From Saccoglossus kowalevskii (taxonomy: Eukaryota > Hemichordata > Enteropneusta > Harrimaniidae), in contig NW_003116453.1 in NCBI RefSeq assembly GCF_000003605.2, positions 789,683 through 853,682 of the forward strand: a stretch of 64,000 nt of DNA. Direction: 5' to 3'. Shown in pieces: positions 11,093-21,262 of the stretch (positions are counted from its first letter, which is position 1; each line of letters begins with the position of its first letter). A program made the position numbers and the translations under genes. The notes beneath the pieces were generated by a model. The model was not told the origin of the DNA and did no database searches. It saw only the letters and a list, made by a program, of their open reading frames with translations.

Positions 11093-14000
11093 ATGAGTGA
11101 CATCGACGATAAATACGACAAAAAGGTAGGTCTTAAATGTGACGTGCAGCTTATAAGATTGGATTCCAAACGTGAGAAAAATTAGGAAAATTCGTCCCTG
11201 CTGCACGCGGTTGATAATGATGTTGTCCAGTTAAACCTTTTGTTAAACATTTGCACCACCCAGCTTCACTATATTGCAATGTAATTTAATAAATAAATTC
11301 GTTAGCGTAATATTTATGTTTCGTTTCACCATTTTAACCGAGCTAAACGTCGTATTAAAGAAACTTTTTTGCGTCCTTCAGGTAAAACGTGATGGTCGAG
11401 GCAATTCCCGGTCACGCTCAGCCTCTCGTTCCCGTTCTCCAGTTTCGAGGTCTCCGACGCGTTCAAGAAGCAGGTCTCGCTCAAGATCCTACTCTAGATC
11501 GCCATCCAGATCACGATCTCGCTCAGTGGATCGTAAACGGCGATACACGAGATCAAGGTCGAGGTCCAGAACGCCAAGACATATTAGAAGTAGAAGGCGA
11601 CGGTAAGTAAAGTCTCCCCGTACAAAATTGATATAATTAGCACAGTACATGAAAACTACCGTGGTAGTATATGGACCAGAATTGGCACGTTTAGTTACCT
11701 ATCCCCTCCCCACTAAATCAGTTTTATAAATCTAGGTAAAGTTTTAGCCTCTTTTCCAAAATATACCAAGAAACCTGCGTTTATGTCCGGTTCTGGATAG
11801 TTCTGCTGAAAGCAACCTGATGACAAAGGGTGCCAGTTGGATGTTTATTAAGTTAGCATTGTTTTGTGTTGATCACATTAATGTTGTGAGGTATGGATAA
11901 CAGGCTGTGCAGGACAAATTTTGTGAAGACAAATAGGTATGCTAAGTAGAACATCCAGGGTTAACAACCATCGCAACAAATTTAAAATATCTGTTCTACA
12001 AGGCATGTATCTATCTAAAAAACAATTGATTGGGCGAATAATGATTAAACTAAACTATTGTGTAGTTTTATATTGTGTTTTTATTTGGTTACAAGATTAT
12101 CTGTACTAAAATGTTAGTTTTTGTGAAATGCGAATTTTGAAATGTTTGGAACAAGGCTGAAATAAAGATAGCTGCAAAGGATTAAATTTAATTTTGAGTG
12201 TAGAGTATATTTAGCTTCAAGTAACTACCATTTCAGGTTTTGACTGGAAATCCATCACTAATGCCAACAAAATTCTATGCGTTTTCTTTCATGTGTTCGT
12301 GTATTGACTGTCTACCACTAAATAGCTCTCGAAGGTGAGTTGTGTATATTTATTGGTTAACAATTGAATGGTTTGAGGTTCTGGTCGCTGACCTTTTTAG
12401 AAGTTTTAGTTTCTTGGTGGTTATGAGAGCATTATGCATACATAAAAACTAGGTCATCTCAAATTGACATTTTTTTCCAGCTTTATTAGCATATACAGTC
12501 TTCTCCCGAGAGAAAGAGTATTGGCTAAGTTGCATAACAATGTTAACCAACTGTATTGTATTCAATGTCATGCTTAATAGACTCTATTCTTTATATAACA
12601 GTTGGGAAACCCTGGGGAGACCCCTGATGTATGCATAACATTCTTTTACAAATTTTCTGTAAACTCCAGTTCATACTGGATGCCTTTTAAATTATGATTA
12701 TGTTCAGTCCTAAACTGCAACTGATCATTGGAAATAGTAAAATGTTTTTTGTTATTGTTATAATCATAGATTCTCTTTGTCTCCTCGGAGTAGAGAGTAT
12801 CGCAGTCATAGCAGATCACCGATGTCAAACAGAAGAAGACATATTGGAAGTCGGGTATGTTCGGGCAGACGGGAAGTTTCTCTTCTACCACCAGTACATA
12901 AACAATTGTCATAATACATGTATAAGCCAGCAGTAAAATAGAAAAAAAAATAACATTACAAATAGTTGCCCAAGTTTTGTACAAAAGCACATGAGTGATA
13001 TGCATGATTCTGTTGTGCAGGAAAATCCAGTTTGCAACTCTAGTCTGGGGATATTTGGTCTGAGTTTATACACTACTGAAAGGGATTTGAGGGAAGTGTA
13101 TGGAAGATATGGAACCATTACTCATGCCAAAGTTGTCTATGATCAACAGGTAAACAATTACTCAATTTGCTCTTATCTTGCTGTGTAGGCCAATCCTGAA
13201 ACCAACAATTGTCTTGGAGTATTTGGTTTGAGCCTATCAACTACTGAAAGGGAACTGAGAGAGGCTTTTGGAAGATATGGTCCAATTGCGAACATTAATG
13301 TGGTCTATGATCACCAGGTAAAATATCTAATCATTTTTTGGACGTCTTTGAAGAATTCTCTTGCATGTCTAATGAATATTATTGCAGTGTTACTTTTGTG
13401 CTTATTTGCATTTCTGTTTGTCTTCAGAGTGGAAGATCTCGTGGATTTGCTTTTCTTTCATATGAATCTGAGGAAGATGCAAGAGAGGTAGGTGATTATG
13501 GAGTTCACAAACCCATTTGAACTTCTTCAGAAATTCAATAAAGCTGTCGTTTTTTTTTTCTGGCCATTGCAACCATGAAATTAGTGTGTTAAGACCAATG
13601 CATGGCAAGTACTTAGATTTCTGGGGGCTTATTGAAATTGTAAAGTGTTGAAGGGCAACAAGACTTTAACATTTGGACCCCTCGATTATACTTAATATCC
13701 AATTGCATGCAACAAGAAAAATGGTAATCATTAGTTCAACTATGTCGACACTTCGTCAATACTGTATTTTGAAGTACATCCTACTATAAAGGTGCATTTA
13801 CCCCATATTGGTAGTGTGCTTTTAATTAAGTAACCCCACTTAAATTATCAGTCATTTCTTCTGTTATTAGGCCAAAGATCGTACTAATGGAATGGAAATA
13901 GATGGTCGTCGAATTCGTGTTGATTATTCCATCACTAAAAGGGCACATACCCCAACTCCTGGCATCTATATGGGAAGACCAACATAGTAAGTGTTCAGAT

Positions 14001-15483
14001 GTTGAAAAATACACGCACAAGATAGATTGTCACAAGGTGTTTCAGTTCATGAATTTGTAAATAATCATCTTGCCATGTGAACAGAACCATCACATATTTA
14101 CATTTGTTGAAAGAAAAAAACTTGTGAACTCCCGGACGGTTGCACTTTGACTAAAGCCGCTCCATCTTAGTCAAGGTACAAGGTCTGATTTACAATAGTT
14201 TACAAAATAAGGCCAGTTATGTAGCCATTATACTTATTAGCCATACAAATAAAATTGTTATAAAGACTAGATTTACAGAAATAAGTATGTATCCTGAATG
14301 ATAGGTCACATGACCAAAAATAGTAAAAGGTCCACAAATTAAACTGTAAAGTGGATTCTTAAAAATGAAAACCTAAACAAGAGTGGCATATGGTGTTCTC
14401 CATAGACTGAATTCTAGGATATTATTTTTAGTGAACATTGGTTACCGTAATTACTATAAAACAATTGCAGTAAAAGTATATCACATTCTATTGTATTCAG
14501 ATTAACCGTCTCTGGTTGATAATCATATGGGATGAACTTTGGATATAACAGACATTTTGGATGGTGCTTGTTGCACTAGTTTTTATGAACCTCTTTAAAT
14601 TTATTTTTTTAGTCCAAAAAGAGGTGGCTATGACAGAGACCCTCCTTATGAGAGAGAACGAAGCTCTTACAGAGACAGAGACCGTTACAGACGATCTCCT
14701 TCCCCATATTACAGACGATCACCATCACCCTACTACAGACGACGATATTCTCGATCACGTTCCAGGTCTTACTCTAGATCTCCACGTAAGTAGTCTTCAA
14801 CTTTATTCCCAACTTGTTTAAAGATTGTTCAGCTAAGTCAAGTTTTTAAAATATACACCTGTGTATGGTTCACCTGATAACAATAATGAACAAATACTGA
14901 TTTATTGGTTTCTGGTTAGTGATTTGATTAGTGCACACCACTCGTGTTGAACTAAAATTAAGATATACTGCCCTGCAGTATAAAAAAATGATTCTTGACT
15001 CAAACATATGGTAATTTTACTTATTTAATAATGTTGTAATTGATGACCAGTTGGCATTTTATTTAAATATTTGTTTGAATATTTGATCTGGTAAGTGACA
15101 TAACTAAGTACTTGATGGTTTCACCATAGGCAATTTTCTTGTTACTGCGAGATCCTGCGTTGTGTGCAATCATATGTAAAAACGAGACAAAGAAAAATCG
15201 TAGTGGCATGGGATTCAATGCTATTTTTTGTGTATACTTAATCAAGCTATAAACATTCGATGGTCAATTTTGATAAAGAAAATTTATCTTGAGATCTCGC
15301 AGTAACAAAAAAATTCTGTTGAGTAACATTTGCTTCATAAAATTTAAAAAAAATAACTTTCTTACATACATACTGCTGCACATTTAAAATGCCTAATTTT
15401 AAGCCACAGCATTATTCATTGTTCTACCAGTTATTCTTATTTGCGCTTTATGCTTTCTTTTACCTACTATAGGACGATATTAA
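11093..15483 (+). CDS. tra2: Transformer-2 (Tra2) SR-like splicing regulator
   Basis: Tra2 is a nuclear RNA-binding protein that binds GAA-rich exonic enhancers and promotes exon inclusion. Exons: 11093-11125, 11382-11602, 12770-12854, then 13021-13149 (4a) or 13189-13317 (4b), 13428-13487, 13871-13986, 14613-14785, 15473-15483. Every junction is GT-AG and in phase; with one copy of exon 4 the product is 275 residues, close to human TRA2B (288). Residues about 14-113 form the first RS domain, ending [13 protein letters not shown] as in human. The RRM follows, with RNP2 (LGIFGL in 4a, LGVFGL in 4b) and RNP1 RGFAFLSY with both aromatic residues (about 163 and 165). Next come the family linker [14 protein letters not shown], a second RS/Tyr-rich domain, and the typical C-terminal SPRRY. 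Exon 4 is duplicated (listed separately). Confidence 0.97.
12237..12334 (+). other. tra2: Candidate tra2 poison exon
   Basis: A 98-nt interval in the intron between tra2 exons 2 and 3, with a good acceptor (CTACCATTTCAG) and a near-consensus donor (GAAG followed by GTGAGT). Exon 2 ends two bases into a codon, so inclusion of this exon would give CGG TTT TGA, an immediate stop. Vertebrate TRA2 genes autoregulate through a stop-bearing cassette exon near the 5' end. This could be the counterpart by position, but it lacks the dense GAA motifs of the vertebrate exon. Confidence 0.4.
13021..13149 (+). other. tra2: tra2 exon 4a (RRM start, first copy)
   Basis: Codes 43 residues: the linker, beta1 with RNP2 LGIFGL, alpha1 ([14 protein letters not shown]) and beta2, ending VVYDQQ. 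It has an acceptor TTCTGTTGTGCAG and donor CAG/GTAAAC, starting and ending in phase 0. It is 129 nt, exactly as long as exon 4b, and 27 of the 43 residues are the same. Compared with human TRA2B it keeps [11 protein letters not shown] and VYDQQ but has lost the ANPxxN start. Confidence 0.9.
13189..13317 (+). other. tra2: tra2 exon 4b (RRM start, second copy)
   Basis: Also 43 codons in phase 0, with acceptor CTTGCTGTGTAG and donor CAG/GTAAAA. It keeps the family start [14 protein letters not shown] better than 4a but has changed the alpha1 region ([16 protein letters not shown]) and ends VVYDHQ. The intron between 4a and 4b is 13150-13188, 39 nt. Using both exons would keep the frame but put two copies of beta1-alpha1-beta2 in one RRM, so either/or use is more plausible. 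Confidence 0.9.
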
Positions 15484-15830
15484 TCCGATGTACCATAGCT
15501 GCTCACCCGGGTATCCACAAACTATCCAGACTGTAAATTTTTGCTACGTGTTGCTTATAGTAGCGACTCTTATACAAGTCAATTTCAATGACATAAAATG
15601 ACTGAGAAGTTTTCATTTATTCAGTATGCATTTATGTTCTTTTATGTTAGGTTTTTGTAATCTGTAGTAGTTTATCAAGTCGGTTTACACCCAGTTGGGA
15701 AACAATTTTTTGTAGCATAGTTAGCTGTTCATAAATCAGCCTTGAAAGAGGATTGTCCATTTAGTATACAATACATGTACAAAAAGTTTCACCTTTTTTT
15801 TTAAAAAATAAAGCGAAGGTTAAAATATTT
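15484..15830 (+). other. tra2: tra2 3' UTR
   Basis: Follows the tra2 stop codon in the last exon. An AATAAA poly(A) signal at 15807-15812 is the first good one downstream, so the main transcript probably ends near 15830. A longer 3' UTR that takes in the GAA-rich tract beyond it cannot be excluded. Confidence 0.6.
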
Positions 15831-15854
15831 TTTGGGCCTAACTTGTATTTCTCC

Positions 15855-16425
15855 TTGTAGTCTATTGAAGGCAATGAAGACAATGTCAGAAAAAATGAAA
15901 ATCAAGAGAAGGCACGAGTAGGGCAAAATGAAAATACCTCGGTTGTCTATTCAGTTGAAGTTTAGAAGGGTGAATGAAGTTTGAAGAGAAGAATGAAAAC
16001 TGAAGAACGGCGACTAAATTTAGAACCTCGCTTCGCACGATAATTGGCGAAAATTTTCGGGTGTGCCACTGCTTTCAACCGAGAAAAATGAAAGTGTGCA
16101 TTGTTTGGAGAAGTTCAAATAGACTCCAAGGGGGAAAGAAGATTGAAGAATGAAAGCAAAAAATATGAAGTAAATTTTTATTTGCTTTTTTTTTTTCGAA
16201 TGAAAAAAAAATTTGGCAACTTTTTCCATGTGATTCTAAATGTGAATTCCCACATGAAGCTTCCCACATGATAGATGGATAAATACCAGTCACCTAAATT
16301 GTTTGAAAGGAACTCACCAAATATATTGCCTTTTCAGTTTAGACTGAAGCTCGAAGAGTTTTTGAAGAGCAAGAATGCAAAATGAAGAAAGAAAATGGGA
16401 AGAGAAAAAAAAAATGAAGAATCAA
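15855..16425 (+). promoter_or_regulatory. GAA-rich tract downstream of tra2 (possible Tra2 RNA-binding region)
   Basis: The plus strand is strongly purine-rich here, with many GAAG, AGAA and TGAAGAA motifs, for instance GTTTGAAGAGAAGAATGAAA near 15980 and TTTTTGAAGAGCAAGAATGC near 16360. AGAA/GAA is the known binding core of Tra2 RRMs. Whether this DNA is transcribed with tra2 is unknown; the function is inference. Confidence 0.35.
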
Positions 16426-16440
16426 AATTAACTAGAGGGT

Positions 16441-17091
16441 AAACGATTGCGCTCTAATGAGCTTTTCTTGCCAGATTCTTGTCCCAATTTTTAGTGGTTA
16501 GTTATATTTGGAGTGTATGAAAGGATGGTAAGTATTGTTAGGTAAAATGAGTAGGTTTTTGCTTGATGAAATTGTTTGCAGGTGGAGTTAGAAAACTGAT
16601 GGATTGAAGTGGAAACTGCAAGACCTCTAGCTGCAGCAGTGTGGATCAAAGAAAAGATTGCAGAGAATGCTGCTGTGCGAGGTGTTACAACATGGTTTAA
16701 CGGAAAACCTGTCAAGTCATGCCGATTACATTTGTTGGTTTATATAAATTTTATTGTAAACTCTCAAAATTTTGTACAAGTAAAGATATAGTATAAAGAT
16801 ACAAATGTTGCTTTTCTTAAATCTTGGTTGAAAGTATGTAGTGTTGTTGCAAAAGTGAATTTTTCTAGGTGCATGTGGAATCGTAATTTTGGCCACAGTA
16901 TTCCCATGTCTGCTTATGTGCTAATTGTGAATATGGTAAACATCAAAGTACTGGCTCTCCTGGGTGTATTCAATTAGAGGTCATCATTGACATCCTCGAT
17001 CTACTCTTAGGCCCAATTATAGCCTCCCCATATTAAAAAAATACTAACAGAATATGTGCAAGTAGCTTGCTAATTGTATTTACATTGCCTT
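16441..17091. other. No recognised gene; one possible exon-like stretch
   Basis: Within 16582-16720, after a TTTGCAG acceptor-like string, there is a GC-balanced stretch with an open frame reading ETARPLAAAVWIKEKIAEN. I do not recognise it and see no matching exon. It could be a remnant of a repeat or an alternative terminal exon; nothing supports a gene. Confidence 0.3.
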
Positions 17092-18066
17092 TAGGGATGA
17101 CATCAAAAGATCGATGTTGGATAAATAAAAAACTTAATCCTTTAGTTTTTTTCCAAACCACGTTCATTTGTGTTGGCAACCACATAACAATTGCAGTAAT
17201 ACGACTTGTAAGTCGAATATATTTCCTTTGAAATTGCGCCCAGAACTTTATTCGTACCAAAGGCATGCAATCAAATCCAAACATCACAGTATCGGCCTTT
17301 ATAATACAAGGTCGATGTCTCAAGTGCGGCGTTAGGGACGACGTCAAAAGATCGATGTCTGAAAAAAAAAATTGATTTAGTTTTTTTCCAAACCCCCTAC
17401 CCCCCCCCCCCCCACTGAAACTTAATTGATAAATATTGGTCATGGCGTCAAACTACATTCACCATTAAATACAAATTGATAATCGGACAGTAGTATAGCA
17501 GTTGGTTGTCGGGTGGGTGTAAAAAAATTTTNNNNNNNNNNNNNNNNNNNNNNNNNNNNNNNNNNNNNNNNNNNNNNNNNNNNNNNNNNNNNNNNNNNNN
17601 NNNNNNNNNNNNNNNNNNNNNNNNNNNNNNNNNNNNNNNNNNNNNNNNNNNNNNNNNNNNNNNNNNNNNNNNNNNNNNNNNNNNNNNNNNNNNNNNNNNN
17701 NNNNNNNNNNNNNNNNNNNNNNNNNNNNNNNNNNNNNNNNNNNNNNNNNNNATAATCGGACAGTAGTATAGCAGTTGGTTGTCGGGTGGGTGTAAAAAGA
17801 TTTTACAAATGCACTTCATTTGACACACAGATTTACACTCGAACCAAACCATTTTTCTGTTTTTTGCCCCTTTTCGTTTATTTCTGTCCATGATTGGATA
17901 GAAGAAAAACGAACTACAATTACTCAAGATTTTTTGTTTACTTCATTGAAAAATAAAATCGTTTTTGTAGGATGGAAACTTTTTGAGGTCAAAACCCCCC
18001 ACCCCCAAACTAAAGGAAATACTAGTAAGTTTTTTATCAGACATCGATCTTTTGACGTCGTCCCTT
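17092..18066. repeat. Three copies of a GACGTCAAAAGATCGATGTC repeat
   Basis: Copies of TAGGGACGACGTCAAAAGAT followed by CGATGTCTGATAAA lie at about 17092-17164 and 17331-17400 (direct) and 17990-18066 (inverted). Each is followed, in its own orientation, by a TTTAGTTT and C-rich stretch (up to 13 Cs in a row at about 17400). The direct/inverted layout suggests ends of one or more DNA transposons around the gap. Confidence 0.65.
17532..17751. other. Assembly gap (220 Ns) flanked by a direct repeat
   Basis: The 47 bases beginning ATAATCGGACAGTAGTATAG occur immediately left of the gap (from 17479) and again immediately right of it (from 17752), identical over the compared stretch. Either a 273-bp tandem repeat spans the gap, or the two sides overlap and the gap is an assembly artefact. 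Confidence 0.95.
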
Positions 18067-20077
18067 ATTGTCAATGCCATCTTTAATTGCAACTATGAAG
18101 TCCAAGTGCACGACTCTGGTGGTTGTCATCAAATGTGTTTATGATTTGGCAAAAATAGTTTGTAGAAATGATTACCTGCTTAATTTGTTATTGAAATTAC
18201 AAGCGTTTTCAACATTCAGTTTGAAGCCATTTGTCAGCTGATAGTATGACACGGACAATATCGAAAATTTTTTAAAAAAATATTTCGATATTCTGCTGTT
18301 AGCTCTTGCTTATCCAATGTAGAGTACATTGGATACACAAGAGCCAGGTAGGCAGAAACGTGTTCAGTTTCAAAATTGTATGTATTGCATTTGGGTGCAA
18401 ATATAGTTGGTGTATATACCGTATATGGTAGCATTGTGCTGCAATCTAGCATGTTTGAGGGAATTACTGTGGAAAGTGATTTTGCGGGAAAGGCTATACA
18501 ATTTTGTTCTGTAATTAAAATTGTAATGGTATAATTGTTCATTGAAAATCTTGTGCGTTGACCTTTTTTTAGTACTTTTATCTTGAACTATGGATTTCAG
18601 TGAATCTAGTTGCATAAATGCTTTATAAACTAGCCTGATTGTGGCGCAAATATAAAATGTAGAGTATGCCTGTACAAATGAAACTAAACTATAAAAGGAA
18701 CCAAGCATGTGGGTGTTACCGGTACATTGAACCTGTTGGTGCAGTGGTACCAATCCACTTCATAGGAATACCTTGGAGGCACTCATTATCTAAAATAAGG
18801 TATAACCATGTACAGAGAACAATTCAAGGGTGTGCGAGTGATATCTTAACCATAACATCGCTTGTGATGGCTTTCTGCATTCGTATTTACGTCTAGTCTT
18901 ATTTGTAATATTTGATCTGGCTTGTTGAAGTCGCATTATCCACCGGTGATAAAACTGGACTGTAATGTGTGAACCAAGCAATCGACTGGATTAGTAGTAC
19001 CGTAGTAGTTTGTGGTTTCAGTAACCTTGCACAGAGTTGTGAGGGTTCTTTGGTTTGCTCATAATCGCCGGTAGATCTCTCTGAACCCTTGCTATTGTTT
19101 CAGTACTAAATGCTGTTTGCCATGGATTGCCTCAACTGCTATATATGTACAATGGACGTTAGGTACCTAAACATATTTTGCAAAGCATTCTTCTGGAAAG
19201 AAAGATTGAAATTAGTAATAGGATTAAGTGTGGCAGTGTGAAAAATTGAGAACTGTCTTTCCACATGCAAGAGTCTCTTCAAAATGTTTTAAAAGTAGTA
19301 GATTAAAGCAGTATTTCAAATCTATGTTTGGGAATTAACTCTAAACAGTTCCATGATGGTAAGACCGAGTCTGCTATCAATGTAGTTACACATCGTAAAT
19401 GGCGCCCTCACTCTGTATTCATTATACAATGTACGTTTAAAACTGACCGTGACGCTAGTTTCGGGGGGGGGGGGGTGTCTAACATTAAGAACTGGAATTG
19501 CGAAACGTCCCGAACCAATTTTACTGGTGAACATGATAAAAAAACGATAATACAGATCATGGACCCTAAAAACTAACTGAAAATGTAACTTTCCTTGAAG
19601 AAATAGACAAAAGTCTGAACATGGTTGTATAGACAGGTATAAACCCCTATGGTCTGAACATTCAGTGCAGTGCCATTGTTTCCACTGGACGATTTATTTG
19701 GCATGCATTTAAGGTCAACATGTATTTACAATCACGGTGGGGTGACTTCCAAAAAAAAGAATGCCCGAGGCAAGATTAGTGATACTAGTAAAGAAACCAT
19801 GGCCTAATATGACGAATCTGAATTTGATTAGCATTTAATTTTGTGCATCAATGCGATTTTAATGTAATACATACAGACGCGTGGCCGCCTGTTGAGGTTG
19901 CAAAGCTACTATCAATTGTTAGTCCTTCACCATGAGACCTGGTACACCTATACCATAGGTCAATTCGGTATGTCTAGCTTGAAGTTTAAATTTAACGATG
20001 TTACATTTTGTTTTTTAAAAAGGAACCCGGCCGTTATTAAAATGAAAAATACGCAGTATTTATTAGACCCGACCGAC
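18067..20077. other. No gene recognised
   Basis: AT-rich DNA with short unrelated open frames on both strands and homopolymer runs (13 Gs near 19466). No frame here has a domain or an intron-exon pattern that I can support. Confidence 0.5.
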
Positions 20078-20277
20078 TTAATTTTATGGATGACATCCGC
20101 GAGCGCATTAGTTTTCGCCTGTTCTCAAAAAAAAAAAAAAATCTCCGACGATGAGTCTCCACAGATCGGTTGTCTGCCCGGAATATGCCGACTCATATTG
20201 TCCCAAAGCGTGGCTTGTTGTAAAACTCGTTTTGAACTACCTCAAAACGTGCCAATTTTGTCGTAAATGATTTCAAC

Positions 20278-20631
20278 ATGGCGACCACGCCACCAAAATA
20301 CGTGAGCATAAAAGTTCAGAAGAAAAACGGAGGGATTGTTGTAGACTGGTACGCAATTGACGTTGGCCACGGAGATGTGACGTTTACACAGCTATATGAG
20401 AGGTCGGTAGCGGCAAGCGAGTTTCGCCAAGACAACTTTAAGGACATATAGTCCAGAGTGGCTGTCCCGCGTTTCTTCTGCAACGATGAGAGACATTGGA
20501 GAGGAGTGGAGGTGTATGGTGGCCTTAAAGTTGGTCAGGCGACAAGTCAGTTCGGTTGCTTTGTTCGCATTAAAGTCGACAAAACTGCAACAAAAGCAGA
20601 GGAAGCTCCTCGGCCGAAGTCCGCGTTCGAG
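20278..20631 (+). pseudogene. Broken coding fragment, family not recognised
   Basis: From ATG at 20278 a frame starting MATTPPKYVSIKVQKK runs for about 118 codons with one interruption. It includes protein-like segments such as DVGHGDVTFTQLYERS and VPRFFCNDERHWRGVEVYGG. It is much more GC-balanced than its surroundings and ends at a possible GTGAAG donor, as a first exon might. I do not recognise the family. The inverted repeats around it suggest a mobile-element gene, but a decayed host gene is equally possible. Confidence 0.45.
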
Positions 20632-20640
20632 GTGAAGAAA

Positions 20641-21035
20641 ATTTTCCTCTTATTTTTTTTTTCATTTTCTGATTCGGATAATTTGCTTGAACACACAGTG
20701 CAATGTTTTGTTAGTTATTGTCATAAAGTAGTGTATGTACATTCCGCCTTGACTTGTACTGAAAATGGTGTTCATGCTGTACCTTGAATGCAGTGTTTCT
20801 GACTGAAGGTACATCATGATTACATCATGACTACATTTGACTAAATTTTCCTCTTATTTTTTTTTTCATTTTCTGATTCGGATAATTTGCTTGAACACAC
20901 AGTGCAATGTTTTGTTAGTTATTGTCATAAAGTAGTGATATTTACATTCCGCCTTGACTTGTACTGAAAATGGTGTTCATGCTGTACCTTGGATGCAGTG
21001 TTTCTGACTGAAGGTACTTCATCATGACTACATGT
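20641..21035. repeat. 204-bp tandem duplication
   Basis: The stretch starting ATTTTCCTCTTATTTTTTTT at 20641 is repeated from 20845 with very few differences. The copies share GATTCGGATAATTTGCTTGA and CCGCCTTGACTTGTACTGAA. High identity means the duplication is recent. Confidence 0.9.
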
Positions 21036-21262
21036 ACTAGAGCTTGTCTGAAATGGTTATACCTGTGACAATAATACAGTACGAGATGTGTACATCAACA
21101 TGTGCCTCCTACAAATAGACTTCTTGTTGTTTTTTTGATACACTCTGTTCTGTGGTTCAATTCGTAATACCAGTTCGTAGTCCCGTGGTTTTAGCAGGAT
21201 TTTTTTTTTCGCCTTCTCGCATTAGTTTTGGGGTCTCCAGAGGATGACATCCATAAAATTAA

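Larger units (their letters stand above)
20078..21262. repeat. 1.2-kb interval with inverted ends
   Basis: TTAATTTTATGGATGACATCC at 20078-20098 recurs inverted at 21242-21262 with a single mismatch. Short related strings (GCATTAGTTTT with TCGCC nearby) follow inside both ends. The interval contains the broken coding fragment at 20278 and a 204-bp tandem duplication. It could be a DNA-transposon remnant, but the ends do not show clear target duplications. Confidence 0.4.

Noticed and set aside
11389-11610. 73-codon frame over tra2 exon 2
   Set aside because: Shadow of the RS-domain exon in another frame; the RS frame chains in phase with the other exons.
12646-13608. Several open frames on both strands around tra2 exons 3-5
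   Set aside because: They cross splice sites of the tra2 exons and have no independent support.
19892-20266. 124-codon plus-strand frame
   Set aside because: Contains a poly-Lys run from a homopolymer and no recognisable domain; it overlaps the inverted repeat end at 20078.
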